The notes under the pieces: generated by a model | Seen by the model: the letters and a program-made list of their open reading frames with translations, nothing else | Database searches by the model: none | Told to the model about the DNA's origin: nothing | Shown here: positions 1 to 6,255 of the stretch, one piece after another | Position numbering within the stretch: position 1 is the first letter of the stretch | Layout of the letters: each line of letters begins with the position of its first letter | Position numbers and translations under genes: made by a program | Source of the DNA: Thermotogae bacterium | Lineage (GTDB): Bacteria > Thermotogota > Thermotogae > Petrotogales > Kosmotogaceae | Direction of reading: 5' to 3' | Assembly (NCBI GenBank): GCA_003643975.1 | Contig: QNAR01000072.1 | Location: 1-7,559, forward strand | DNA length: 7,559 bases

Positions 1-957
1 CCGATGGTCTGTGACTCTGCTTTGTGGAAAATTATACGTTCTGATTTTTTCGCTTCTGTCTCCAGAACCAATTTGCAGTCGTCTTTTTTGAGACATTTTG
101 CTCATTTGGTCTTGCAACATCATATCAAAAAGCCGCGCTCTCAGCAACTCCATAGCCCTGGCTTTATTCTGATGCTGTGAGCGGTCGCGTTGCACTGAAA
201 CTGCAATGCCTGTAGGAAGGTGAACGATTCTAACCGCGGATTCTGTCTTGTTAACGTGTTGCCCTCCAGCGCCAGAGGCTCTGAACGTATCTATACGCAA
301 TTCGGAAGGGTCAATTTTCACATCCAGTTCTGTGGCCTTTGGAAGAATGGCAACTGTGGCGGCGGAAGTATGGATTCTCCCGCCTGATTCGGTTCTTGGA
401 ACTCTCTGCACTCTATGTACACCACTTTCGTATCTCAATTTTCTATATACATCTTTCCCTTTGATTTCGAAGACGATTTCCTTATAACCACCCAGGTTAG
501 TCTCATTCATGTCCAGCACGTCAACTTTCCAGCCCGATCTTTCTGCAAACCGAGCGTACATTCTAAAAAGGTCTGCCGAGAAGAGTGCTGCCTCTTCCCC
601 ACCTGCACCAGCTCTGATCTCAACGATGGTATTCCTATCAGAATCTTCATCAGGTACAAGGCGCATTTTGAGTTCAAGATGAAGCTTTTCAATTTCCTTT
701 TGCAAATGTTCCAGGGTTTGTTTTATTTCCTCCTGCTCATCTGGTGGTGAAAATTCAAGGAGGTCTTTCCATTCTTGCAATTCTCTCTCCTTTGCCTCAA
801 TTCCCTCTTCAAGCAAGAATATCTCTCTTAGCTCAGCGTGTTTTTTGCTGAGCTCCATAAGTTTATCAGGGTTTGAGGAAATTTCTGGTGATGACAATTC
901 CTTTTCGACTTCTTTCAGTTGTTTTCTCAGTGAATCGAGAATCTCCACCGGATTCAT
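1..957 (-). CDS. prfA: Peptide chain release factor 1 (RF1), C-terminus cut by window edge
   Basis: RF1 recognises UAA and UAG stop codons and triggers peptidyl-tRNA hydrolysis on the ribosome. Reading the minus strand from ATG 957-955 gives 319 open codons that leave the window at position 1 within the conserved stretch TYNFPQSRVTDHR. About 40 C-terminal residues are therefore missing compared with the usual 355-360. The N-terminal part is a charged coiled-coil-like domain (about 1-95). It is followed by the core RAGAGGEEAALF, the codon-recognition tripeptide in RVPRTES (P187-R188-T189, the PxT of RF1, not the SPF of RF2), and the catalytic GGQ loop GAGGQHVNKTESAVR with GGQ at 231-233. The start overlaps the pilT stop by one base (TGATG) and has an AGGAGG site at 966-971, so translation is probably coupled to pilT. 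Identity is very secure. The x position of PxT is Arg, whereas Ala, Val or Glu is common. Confidence 0.97.
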   Translation of the reverse strand, partial: MNPVEILDSLRKQLKEVEKELSSPEISSNPDKLMELSKKHAELREIFLLEEGIEAKERELQEWKDLLEFSPPDEQEEIKQTLEHLQKEIEKLHLELKMRLVPDEDSDRNTIVEIRAGAGGEEAALFSADLFRMYARFAERSGWKVDVLDMNETNLGGYKEIVFEIKGKDVYRKLRYESGVHRVQRVPRTESGGRIHTSAATVAILPKATELDVKIDPSELRIDTFRASGAGGQHVNKTESAVRIVHLPTGIAVSVQRDRSQHQNKARAMELLRARLFDMMLQDQMSKMSQKRRLQIGSGDRSEKIRTYNFPQSRVTDHR

Positions 958-2009
958 CAGATTAACCTCCTGGTTACGGCTTCAGGATCGCGAGCATAGT
1001 TTTTAACCTGTTCCATAGAGATATCTCCCTGTTTAAAGGCGTTTATAAGCGCATCGTCAAAGGTTACCATACCAAATCTTCCACCTGCTTGCATCATGGA
1101 TTCTATTTGATGAAACTTTTTCTCCCTTATCAGGTTTCTTATCGCCTGATTCACAACCATAATCTCTAGAATCGGCACCCTGCCTTTCCCACTTTTGTGT
1201 TTTAAAAGCCTCTGATATATTACCGCCAGTAAACTGTTTGCGAGCTGCATGGCAATCTGATTCTGCTGATATGGCGGAAACACACCAATAATCCTTTCCG
1301 GGGTGGTGGAAGCGGAATTAGTATGAATTGTCGAAAAAACGAGATGCCCAGTTTCAGCAGCTGTCATTGCAAGCTCCATCGTTTCAGCATCTCTCATCTC
1401 ACCCACGAGTATTACATCCGGATCTTGCCTTAAGGCATATTTCAAGCCATTTGAAAATGAGCTTGTATCTTGTCCCAGCTCACGTTGATGAACTAATGCC
1501 AATTTTGATTCAAAAACATATTCTATGGGATCTTCGATTGTTATAAGATGAACCGGCCGGTTTACATTTATATGTTCGAGCATGGCTGCAAGTGTTGTGG
1601 ATTTTCCGCTTCCTGTTGGCCCGGCAACAAGCACAAGCCCTTTATCAGGCGAACAAAATTCTTTGAACAACGGGGGGTATCCGAGATCATCAAGGGTACG
1701 GATTTTCTTGGGAATCAACCTCAGTGCTAAAATTGGCAATTTGTCAGAGAAATAAAGGTTTCCCCTCACACGTGATTCCCCAAAACTAAAAGAAAAGTCC
1801 ACCTCTTTTTTGACAGGATCTGTGAGTTCTATTCCCGTTTTTTCTTCCAATTCTCTCAGCAACTGAATTATGTTTTCCATAGAAGGTCGCAATTCATTGT
1901 CATTAAAAAGTGATCCATCTATCCTGAAAGCCACCTTTTGGCCCGGAGTGATATGAATATCACTTGCTCCGTAATTCTCTCCTTTAGCGAGGATTTCATT
2001 TAGCTGCAT
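957..2009 (-). CDS. pilT: Type IV pilus retraction ATPase PilT
   Basis: PilT is a cytoplasmic hexameric secretion-type ATPase (GspE/VirB11 superfamily) that powers pilus retraction, and so twitching motility and DNA uptake. The 350-residue product has the usual length and all family boxes: an N-terminal PAS-like domain with ASDIHI, Walker A GPTGSGKST (130-138), Asp box TIEDPIEY (157-164), Walker B LVGEMRD (201-207), and the His box ETGHLVFSTIHTNSA (219-233). The PilT-diagnostic AIRNLIRE (289-296) separates it from the PilB extension ATPases. The open frame reaches GTG 2015-2013, but that codon touches the SD. ATG 2009-2007 is 7 nt from GGGAGG and is the better start. No other pilus gene is in view. 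It is followed by prfA with a one-base overlap. Its promoter would lie in the spacer shared with the divergent glucanotransferase gene; a TAAAAT at 2037-2042 (minus strand) is a weak -10 candidate without a convincing -35. Confidence 0.95.
   Translation of the reverse strand: MQLNEILAKGENYGASDIHITPGQKVAFRIDGSLFNDNELRPSMENIIQLLRELEEKTGIELTDPVKKEVDFSFSFGESRVRGNLYFSDKLPILALRLIPKKIRTLDDLGYPPLFKEFCSPDKGLVLVAGPTGSGKSTTLAAMLEHINVNRPVHLITIEDPIEYVFESKLALVHQRELGQDTSSFSNGLKYALRQDPDVILVGEMRDAETMELAMTAAETGHLVFSTIHTNSASTTPERIIGVFPPYQQNQIAMQLANSLLAVIYQRLLKHKSGKGRVPILEIMVVNQAIRNLIREKKFHQIESMMQAGGRFGMVTFDDALINAFKQGDISMEQVKNYARDPEAVTRRLI
966..971 (-). promoter_or_regulatory. Shine-Dalgarno site of prfA inside the pilT 3' end
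   Basis: On the minus strand this reads AGGAGG, with 8 nt between it and ATG 957-955. It lies entirely within the last codons of pilT. It fixes the prfA start and supports reinitiation or coupling across the TGATG junction. Confidence 0.85.
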
Positions 2010-2016
2010 TATCACA

Positions 2017-2024
2017 CCTCCCTC
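2017..2024 (-). promoter_or_regulatory. Shine-Dalgarno site of pilT, decides the start
   Basis: On the minus strand this reads GAGGGAGG. The frame contains GTG-ATA-ATG just downstream. The GTG is one base from the SD, which is too close. The ATG at 2009-2007 has 7 nt of spacing and is the probable initiator. Confidence 0.75.
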
Positions 2025-2052
2025 TTTTCTTAATGGATTTTAACATAGTGAA

Positions 2053-2083
2053 TTGATAATATCTTTTTCGTATGATGTATTAT
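2053..2083 (+). promoter_or_regulatory. Candidate promoter of the GH13 gene
   Basis: TTGATA (2053-2058) and TATTAT (2078-2083) each match the sigma-70/sigma-A consensus at 5 of 6 positions, but the 19-nt spacer is long. An overlapping TATGAT at 2071-2076 is an alternative -10. The site lies in the only spacer upstream of the gene, which is shared with the divergent pilT. This is a visual match only. Confidence 0.35.
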
Positions 2084-2112
2084 CTCTTCAGATCGATTTA
2101 GGAGGTTAAAAA

Positions 2113-3543
2113 ATGTTTTACGAACTCTTTCTTCGCTCCTTTGCGGATGGAAATGGAGATGGCATCGGCGATTTCAAGGGTGCCACAGAAAAACTCGATT
2201 ACCTTGCGGAGCTGGGTATAACAGGAATATGGTTACTACCAATAATGAAATCTCCTTCATATCATGGATATACTGTTTCAGATTTTTACTCAGTCAATCC
2301 GGCATATGGTACTCTGGAAGATGCCAAGGTTTTTCTCGAACGTGCTCATACAAAAGGCATGAAAGTAATTTTAGACATGCCTTTGAATCATACTGCCATA
2401 ACTCACCCTTGGTTCTTAAAAGCTCTTTCAGGTGATAATAGGCATAGAAGTAAATATCTTTGGTTAGAGAAGCCCGAATGGCTAAAGGCACGCAGACCCT
2501 GGGATAATCAGAAAGTTTGGTCAAAACTCAACGGTGAATATTACTATGCACTTTTCGGCCCGGGAAGCCCCGATTTAAACTATGAAAACCCCGAGCTTCG
2601 CGAAGAAGCTAAAAGAATTCTTTCTTTCTGGCTCTCTCTTGGATTTGACGGGTTCAGGTTTGATGCTGCCAAACATATTTTCGACTTTTCAAAAGAGACT
2701 GGTAAATGTGAATATCAGCACGAAAGAAACATTGCTTTCTGGAAAGACCTAACTGAGCATTGTCGAAAAATAAATCCCGATGCTGTTTTTGTCAGTGAAG
2801 TCTGGGATGACCCGGATATCGTTGATTTGTATTCCACCGTATTTGGAATTGGATTTAATTTTCCACTGGCATATGCAATAAAGGAAAATATCCTTGTGCT
2901 AAATCCTGGAAAATTAGCTGAAGCGCTATATCATGTTATGAATAGATATTTCGGAGATGAGATTCTGTACGCCTCAGGAACTTTTTTGACAAATCACGAT
3001 ATGACAAGACTGTTGTCCTATATGAAAGGTGATGAAAGCAAAGCGCTCCTTGCTTTCTCTGTACTCACAACACTTCCAGGTATTCCTTTTATATATTATG
3101 GTGAAGAGTTGGGAATGAAAGGCGAATACAACGAATTTGCCAACGAAGCTCAACTTGAACCTTTTCCATGGTTCGAACTTGGCTCCGGACCATGGCAGAC
3201 AGAATGGAAGGCATTTGCAAGCAATCCTCCTTTTTCTGGACTTTCTTATGAGGTGCAGGGTTTGACAATCCATTCCTATTTTTCCAGAGTCAAGAACATC
3301 CTGCACTTTAGGAAAAAGAACTCATGGATAGGCAATTGTAAAATACTGGAAATAAAGGTAAAAAACAATGTTCTATTTCTCGCTGTTGAAGTAAAAGGGG
3401 AAACAACCCTTTTTGTGCACAATTTCAACCCAAAAGCGGTTATACTTGAAAAGCAGGGGCATGCTACTCTGATAAACGGAGAATTATCGGAATTTGAGAA
3501 TTCGATTTCTCTCGAAAGAATGAGCTCAGCGATGATCAAATAA
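2113..3543 (+). CDS. mgtA: GH13 alpha-glucan enzyme, probably 4-alpha-glucanotransferase
   Basis: This 476-residue GH13 (alpha-amylase family) enzyme acts on alpha-1,4-glucans. All catalytic regions are intact: DMPLNH (88-93), GFDGFRFDAAKH (177-188) with nucleophile D184, FVSEVW with acid/base E229, and FLTNHD with D296. A Ca-binding-type loop, DGNGDGIGD, sits at 12-20, and PDLN is at 153-156. Phrases such as LFGP.SPDLNYENP, NHDM.RL, YYGEELGMKG and FPW match what I remember of Thermotoga maritima MgtA (4-alpha-glucanotransferase, about 441 aa), so maltodextrin disproportionation is the likeliest activity. Alpha-amylase or alpha-glucosidase activity cannot be excluded by reading alone. There is no signal peptide, so it is cytoplasmic. 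The start ATG has a perfect AGGAGG at 2100-2105 with 7-nt spacing. The last 80 residues look like the usual C-terminal beta domain. No sugar transporter is adjacent. Confidence 0.88.
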   Translation: MFYELFLRSFADGNGDGIGDFKGATEKLDYLAELGITGIWLLPIMKSPSYHGYTVSDFYSVNPAYGTLEDAKVFLERAHTKGMKVILDMPLNHTAITHPWFLKALSGDNRHRSKYLWLEKPEWLKARRPWDNQKVWSKLNGEYYYALFGPGSPDLNYENPELREEAKRILSFWLSLGFDGFRFDAAKHIFDFSKETGKCEYQHERNIAFWKDLTEHCRKINPDAVFVSEVWDDPDIVDLYSTVFGIGFNFPLAYAIKENILVLNPGKLAEALYHVMNRYFGDEILYASGTFLTNHDMTRLLSYMKGDESKALLAFSVLTTLPGIPFIYYGEELGMKGEYNEFANEAQLEPFPWFELGSGPWQTEWKAFASNPPFSGLSYEVQGLTIHSYFSRVKNILHFRKKNSWIGNCKILEIKVKNNVLFLAVEVKGETTLFVHNFNPKAVILEKQGHATLINGELSEFENSISLERMSSAMIK

Positions 3544-3563
3544 AAAAGCGGGCTGCAGCCCGC
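3542..3563 (-). terminator. GC-rich hairpin with T-tract facing the minus strand
   Basis: A perfect 16-bp palindrome, GCGGGCTGCAGCCCGC (3548-3563), directly abuts the GH13 stop codon. It folds with a 6-bp GC stem and a TGCA loop. On the plus strand it is preceded by six A and followed by GACAGTAATT, with no U-tract. On the minus strand it is followed by TTTTTT (3547-3542), the canonical intrinsic terminator layout. It could still slow plus-strand RNA polymerase or protect the mRNA 3' end. The clear terminator direction is minus, although no minus-strand gene lies to its right within the window before 6256. Confidence 0.65.
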
Positions 3564-3626
3564 GACAGTAATTAGGGGGGTAAGCTTTCTTTATAAATAA
3601 GACTGTTTATGTTCTATTTTTGTTCA

Positions 3627-4589
3627 ATGGAGAAGAATGTTGTGAAAAACAGAGAAGAAAACGCTAAAAAAGGGGCGGTAATAGGCATTGTTGGCAATGC
3701 TTTGCTTTCTGCACTGAAAATTATTACCGGTGCCTTTACAGGAAGTATGGCCATCACAGCTGATGGTCTTGATTCTGCAACCGATATATTGACCTCTGTG
3801 ATCACTTTGGTTTCTACAAATCTTTCAAAAAAGCCCCCCGATGAGGAACATCCCTATGGTCACGAACGCGCTGAAACAATTGCCTCAAAGATAATCTCCA
3901 TGATAATTTTCTTTGCAGGTGCCCAATTAGCCATCTTCTCAATGCAAAAGCTCATTTCTGGGAAACTCCTTGTTGAAAACCTACCAATTGTCCTGTCAGT
4001 GGCTTTTATTTCATCAGCGGGGAAATATGCTCTCTACAAATACAAATTGTACATAGGCCATAAAATCGATAGCGATGTTTTTATAGCAGATGCCATCAAT
4101 ATGAAAAGCGATATATTCATTTCACTTTCTGTTGCCGCAGGAATGGTTATAGTTAAGCTAACTGGCTTATTTGTTTTTGATGCGATATTGGGGCTTTTTG
4201 TTTCCGCATTTGTTATAAAAACCGCTATCGAGCTTTTCATGAGCAGTAGCTATGAACTAATGGATGGCATTCAACCACGCGATGATATCTATCGCAGGGT
4301 ACTGGAAGAAGCTGCAAATACCAATGGGGTGTCAAACCCCCATAGAATAAGAATAAGAAAATTCGGTTATAAGTACTTCGTGGAATTGGATATGGAGGTA
4401 AAAGGTGATATTACAGTCAATGAAGCACACGAATTGTCAAAGACTGTTGAAAAAAATATCAAGCAAAACGTACCCAAGGTGTATGATGTACACGTCCACA
4501 TTGAACCCCTGGGAAACGTAGAAAAAGAAACCTTTGGATTAGATAAATCGCGCATTTTTGGAAGAAAGGGTGATACAGATGGACAATAA
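3627..4589 (+). CDS. Cation diffusion facilitator (CDF) family metal efflux transporter
   Basis: CDF proteins are dimeric inner-membrane antiporters that export Zn, Mn, Fe or related divalent cations. The product is 320 aa from ATG 3627. Six hydrophobic segments precede a cytoplasmic ferredoxin-like domain (about residues 210-300) ending in YDVHVHIEP, whose histidines fit a regulatory metal site. TM2 carries ADGLDSATD (DxxxD, D49 and D53), followed by the family loop HPYGHERAE (75-83). TM5 reads DAINMKSD, so the position usually filled by His (or Asp in Mn-type members) is Asn158, with D162 retained. The substrate cannot be assigned, though the DxxxD in TM2 argues against the usual Zn HxxxD type. 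The start is uncertain: ATG 3609 and ATG 3627 lack an SD, while GTG 3642 has GGAG 9 nt upstream. The stop lies inside the next gene (11-base overlap), suggesting co-translation with the HD-GYP gene. Confidence 0.9.
   Translation: MEKNVVKNREENAKKGAVIGIVGNALLSALKIITGAFTGSMAITADGLDSATDILTSVITLVSTNLSKKPPDEEHPYGHERAETIASKIISMIIFFAGAQLAIFSMQKLISGKLLVENLPIVLSVAFISSAGKYALYKYKLYIGHKIDSDVFIADAINMKSDIFISLSVAAGMVIVKLTGLFVFDAILGLFVSAFVIKTAIELFMSSSYELMDGIQPRDDIYRRVLEEAANTNGVSNPHRIRIRKFGYKYFVELDMEVKGDITVNEAHELSKTVEKNIKQNVPKVYDVHVHIEPLGNVEKETFGLDKSRIFGRKGDTDGQ
4568..4574 (+). promoter_or_regulatory. Shine-Dalgarno site of the HD-GYP gene inside the CDF gene
   Basis: GGGTGAT pairs well with the 16S 3' end (AUCACC) and lies 4 nt before ATG 4579. 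It favours this ATG over an in-frame TTG at 4558 that would add seven residues and has no comparable site. Confidence 0.65.
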
Positions 4590-5586
4590 ACATAAAATGT
4601 TAAATATACCTGCTTTTACGCCAGATAATTTTGGTGACATTCCAAATCCTTTCTGGATAACGAATGCCAAAGGTGAAATACTATTTGCGAATGTGCATTT
4701 TTTGAGGTTTTTCAGAAGAACCCGCGAACAGGTTAATGGAAAGGTACTGGAAGATATAATCGAAAGAAGAACATCAAAAGAACTTTTAAGGCTTTTCCAG
4801 TTCCTTCTTAAAAGGGGTGAAACTGTACGTGAAGAGCTGCTTCTCACTGGAGCAAATACTACTGGATATTTTTGTGTTACCATGATCCCGGTTTTTAACG
4901 ATCGGGTTTTGAGTCATGTCTTTTGTCATGCCTTCGATTTAACTCCTTTGAAAAACAAGTGCACATATATTGCCAGAGACCGAACTGCAATGACCAATAT
5001 TCTTGCAAAATATGCCGAAAATATGCTTCCAGAAGCAAAACAGCATTTGCAAATAATCTCTGATGCCTCAGCAATGGTAGCCGTGGCATTACGTGAAAAT
5101 CATTCCTATAAAATCACGAAGGACTTTATTAAAGATATTCGTGAAGCCTCGTTACTTCATGACATAGGGAATCTGGAAATTCCGTCGGAATTGTTGAAAA
5201 AACCGAGCAAACTCTCTGATGAAGAATACCAGAAAGTGAAGGAACACACCACAAAAGGAGTGAAAATTATAGAAGGCTTTCTTGAGACAGGTTCGGCTTT
5301 TTTCAATTTATGTGCTGAAATCATTGAACATCATCATGAAGCCTTCGATGGAAGTGGCTATCCTCACGGACTATCTGGCACAGACATACCATTTTCCGCA
5401 AGGATTGTAAGCGTTGCTGACAGTTATGCTTCCATGAGAGTTAAAAGGCCTCACAGAAAGGCTTTAGAAAGAGATAAAATTCTTAAGATAATAAACATGG
5501 AAAGAGGCAAGAAGTTTGATCCCATGATTGTTGATGCATTTTTTTCAATTGAAAGAGGACTAAATGCACTGATTAATTTAACCTGA
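4579..5586 (+). CDS. PAS domain HD-GYP protein, putative c-di-GMP phosphodiesterase
   Basis: HD-GYP domains hydrolyse cyclic di-GMP using a two- or three-metal centre (often Fe or Mn). The 335-residue product is soluble and has two modules. A PAS-like sensor covers about 20-125 (NPFWITNAKGEILFANVHF). The HD-GYP domain covers about 140-325: LLHDIGN (192-198), H223, IIEHHHE (248-254), DGSGYPHGLSG (257-267), RIVSVADSY with D281, and RPHR (290-293). All recognisable metal ligands (H194, D195, H223, H251-H252, D281) and the GYP loop are present. The family-conserved Lys of HDIGK is Asn198, and RPYR is RPHR, so activity or nucleotide preference may be altered. It overlaps the upstream CDF transporter by 11 bases. 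There is no receiver domain or membrane segment, so the signal is presumably an intracellular PAS ligand or partner. Confidence 0.92.
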   Translation: MDNKHKMLNIPAFTPDNFGDIPNPFWITNAKGEILFANVHFLRFFRRTREQVNGKVLEDIIERRTSKELLRLFQFLLKRGETVREELLLTGANTTGYFCVTMIPVFNDRVLSHVFCHAFDLTPLKNKCTYIARDRTAMTNILAKYAENMLPEAKQHLQIISDASAMVAVALRENHSYKITKDFIKDIREASLLHDIGNLEIPSELLKKPSKLSDEEYQKVKEHTTKGVKIIEGFLETGSAFFNLCAEIIEHHHEAFDGSGYPHGLSGTDIPFSARIVSVADSYASMRVKRPHRKALERDKILKIINMERGKKFDPMIVDAFFSIERGLNALINLT

Positions 5587-5605
5587 TTTGTGGTTTAATT
5601 ATAAC
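5578..5605 (+). promoter_or_regulatory. Candidate promoter of rubrerythrin
   Basis: TTAACC (5578-5583, 4 of 6 to TTGACA) and TATAAC (5600-5605, 5 of 6 to TATAAT) are 16 nt apart. The -35 overlaps the last codons and stop of the HD-GYP gene. Transcription would begin near 5612, giving a leader of about 23 nt with the G-rich SD. No operator palindrome is obvious. Confidence 0.45.
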
Positions 5606-5621
5606 GATTCTAAATAATTAC

Positions 5622-5630
5622 GGGGGGTGA
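5622..5630 (+). promoter_or_regulatory. Strong Shine-Dalgarno site of rubrerythrin
   Basis: GGGGGGTGA lies 4 nt before ATG 5635. GGTGA pairs with the 16S 3' end, and the run of six G is unusual. It fixes the start codon. Confidence 0.75.
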
Positions 5631-5634
5631 ATCT

Positions 5635-6225
5635 ATGAACAAGCTCGATGGAACAAAAACACTTGAAAATCTAATGAAGGCCTTTGCAGGTGAGTCTCAG
5701 GCGAGAAATCGTTATACTTTCTTTGCCTCAGTAGCCAGGAAAGAAGGATTTGAGCAAATTTCTTCACTCTTTCAGGAAACTGCTGAAAACGAAAAAGAAC
5801 ATGCCAAGCTTTTTTATAAGCACATAGCTGAAAAAACCGAAAAATTGCCAGCGACCATTCATGTAGATGCGGATTATCCGGTAGAATATCGTTCAACTCT
5901 TGAAAATCTCAAAGCTGCCGCAGCAGGTGAAAATGAAGAATGGTCAGAACTTTATCCAGCATTTGCTGATGTTGCTGAAGAAGAAGGCTTTAAAGATATT
6001 GCCGAAACATTCAGGCAGGTAGCGAAAGTCGAAAAAAAGCATGAAGAACGTTATCTAAAACTCGCGGAAAACGTGGAAAAGGGACATGTTTTCAAGAAGC
6101 CTGAAAAAGTATTGTGGAAGTGCAGAAATTGTGGTTACATCCTTGAAGCTTACGAAGCACCTGAAAAGTGCCCTGCATGCAAGCACCCACAAAGTTACTT
6201 TGAACTTTTCGTGGAAAATTATTAG
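5635..6225 (+). CDS. rbr: Rubrerythrin
   Basis: Rubrerythrin is a cytoplasmic non-haem diiron protein that reduces hydrogen peroxide in anaerobes, taking electrons through its rubredoxin domain. The product is 196 aa, the typical length. The ferritin-like four-helix domain (1-145) carries the iron ligands in AGESQARNRY (E20), ENEKEH (E53, H56), AGENEEW (E99, E102) and KVEKKHEERY (E133, H136). The C-terminal rubredoxin-like FeS4 domain has CRNC (163-166) and CPAC (179-182). All expected ligands are present and nothing is truncated. ATG 5635 has a strong GGGGGGTGA site. The gene follows the HD-GYP gene by 48 bp with its own candidate promoter, so it is probably transcribed independently. It ends at a G/C hairpin. 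Functional reduction also needs a rubredoxin or NADH-dependent reductase, not seen here. Confidence 0.97.
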   Translation: MNKLDGTKTLENLMKAFAGESQARNRYTFFASVARKEGFEQISSLFQETAENEKEHAKLFYKHIAEKTEKLPATIHVDADYPVEYRSTLENLKAAAAGENEEWSELYPAFADVAEEEGFKDIAETFRQVAKVEKKHEERYLKLAENVEKGHVFKKPEKVLWKCRNCGYILEAYEAPEKCPACKHPQSYFELFVENY

Positions 6226-6236
6226 CTTTATAATAC

Positions 6237-6253
6237 GGGGGGATGTTCCCCCC
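6237..6253. terminator. G-run/C-run hairpin between convergent genes
   Basis: GGGGGGA (6237-6243) pairs perfectly with TCCCCCC (6247-6253) around a TGT loop, in the 30-bp gap between the rubrerythrin stop and the convergent kinase stop. The placement suggests a shared bidirectional terminator. Neither side has a clean T-tract, only AT-rich flanks (ATCATATATA and GTATTATAAAG), so efficiency is uncertain. Confidence 0.55.
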
Positions 6254-6255
6254 CA

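Noticed and set aside
415..750. 111-codon open frame on the plus strand
   Set aside because: It lies wholly antisense to prfA, whose protein is unmistakable, and its product has no recognisable features.
1551..1562. Perfect 12-bp palindrome AACCGGCCGGTT
   Set aside because: It sits inside pilT in codons for Asn-Arg-Pro-Val at a family-typical position, with no loop and no T-tract; probably chance.
2974..3306. 110-codon open frame on the minus strand
   Set aside because: It is antisense to the conserved NHD-containing region of the GH13 gene; no family features.
3585..3608. TATAAA at 3592-3597 as a -10 box for the CDF gene
   Set aside because: No acceptable -35 lies at 15-19 nt; the nearest GACA-like match is about 24 nt away. 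Left out as a feature.
4539..4883. 114-codon open frame on the minus strand
   Set aside because: It is antisense to the PAS part of the HD-GYP gene, with serine-rich composition typical of a shadow frame.
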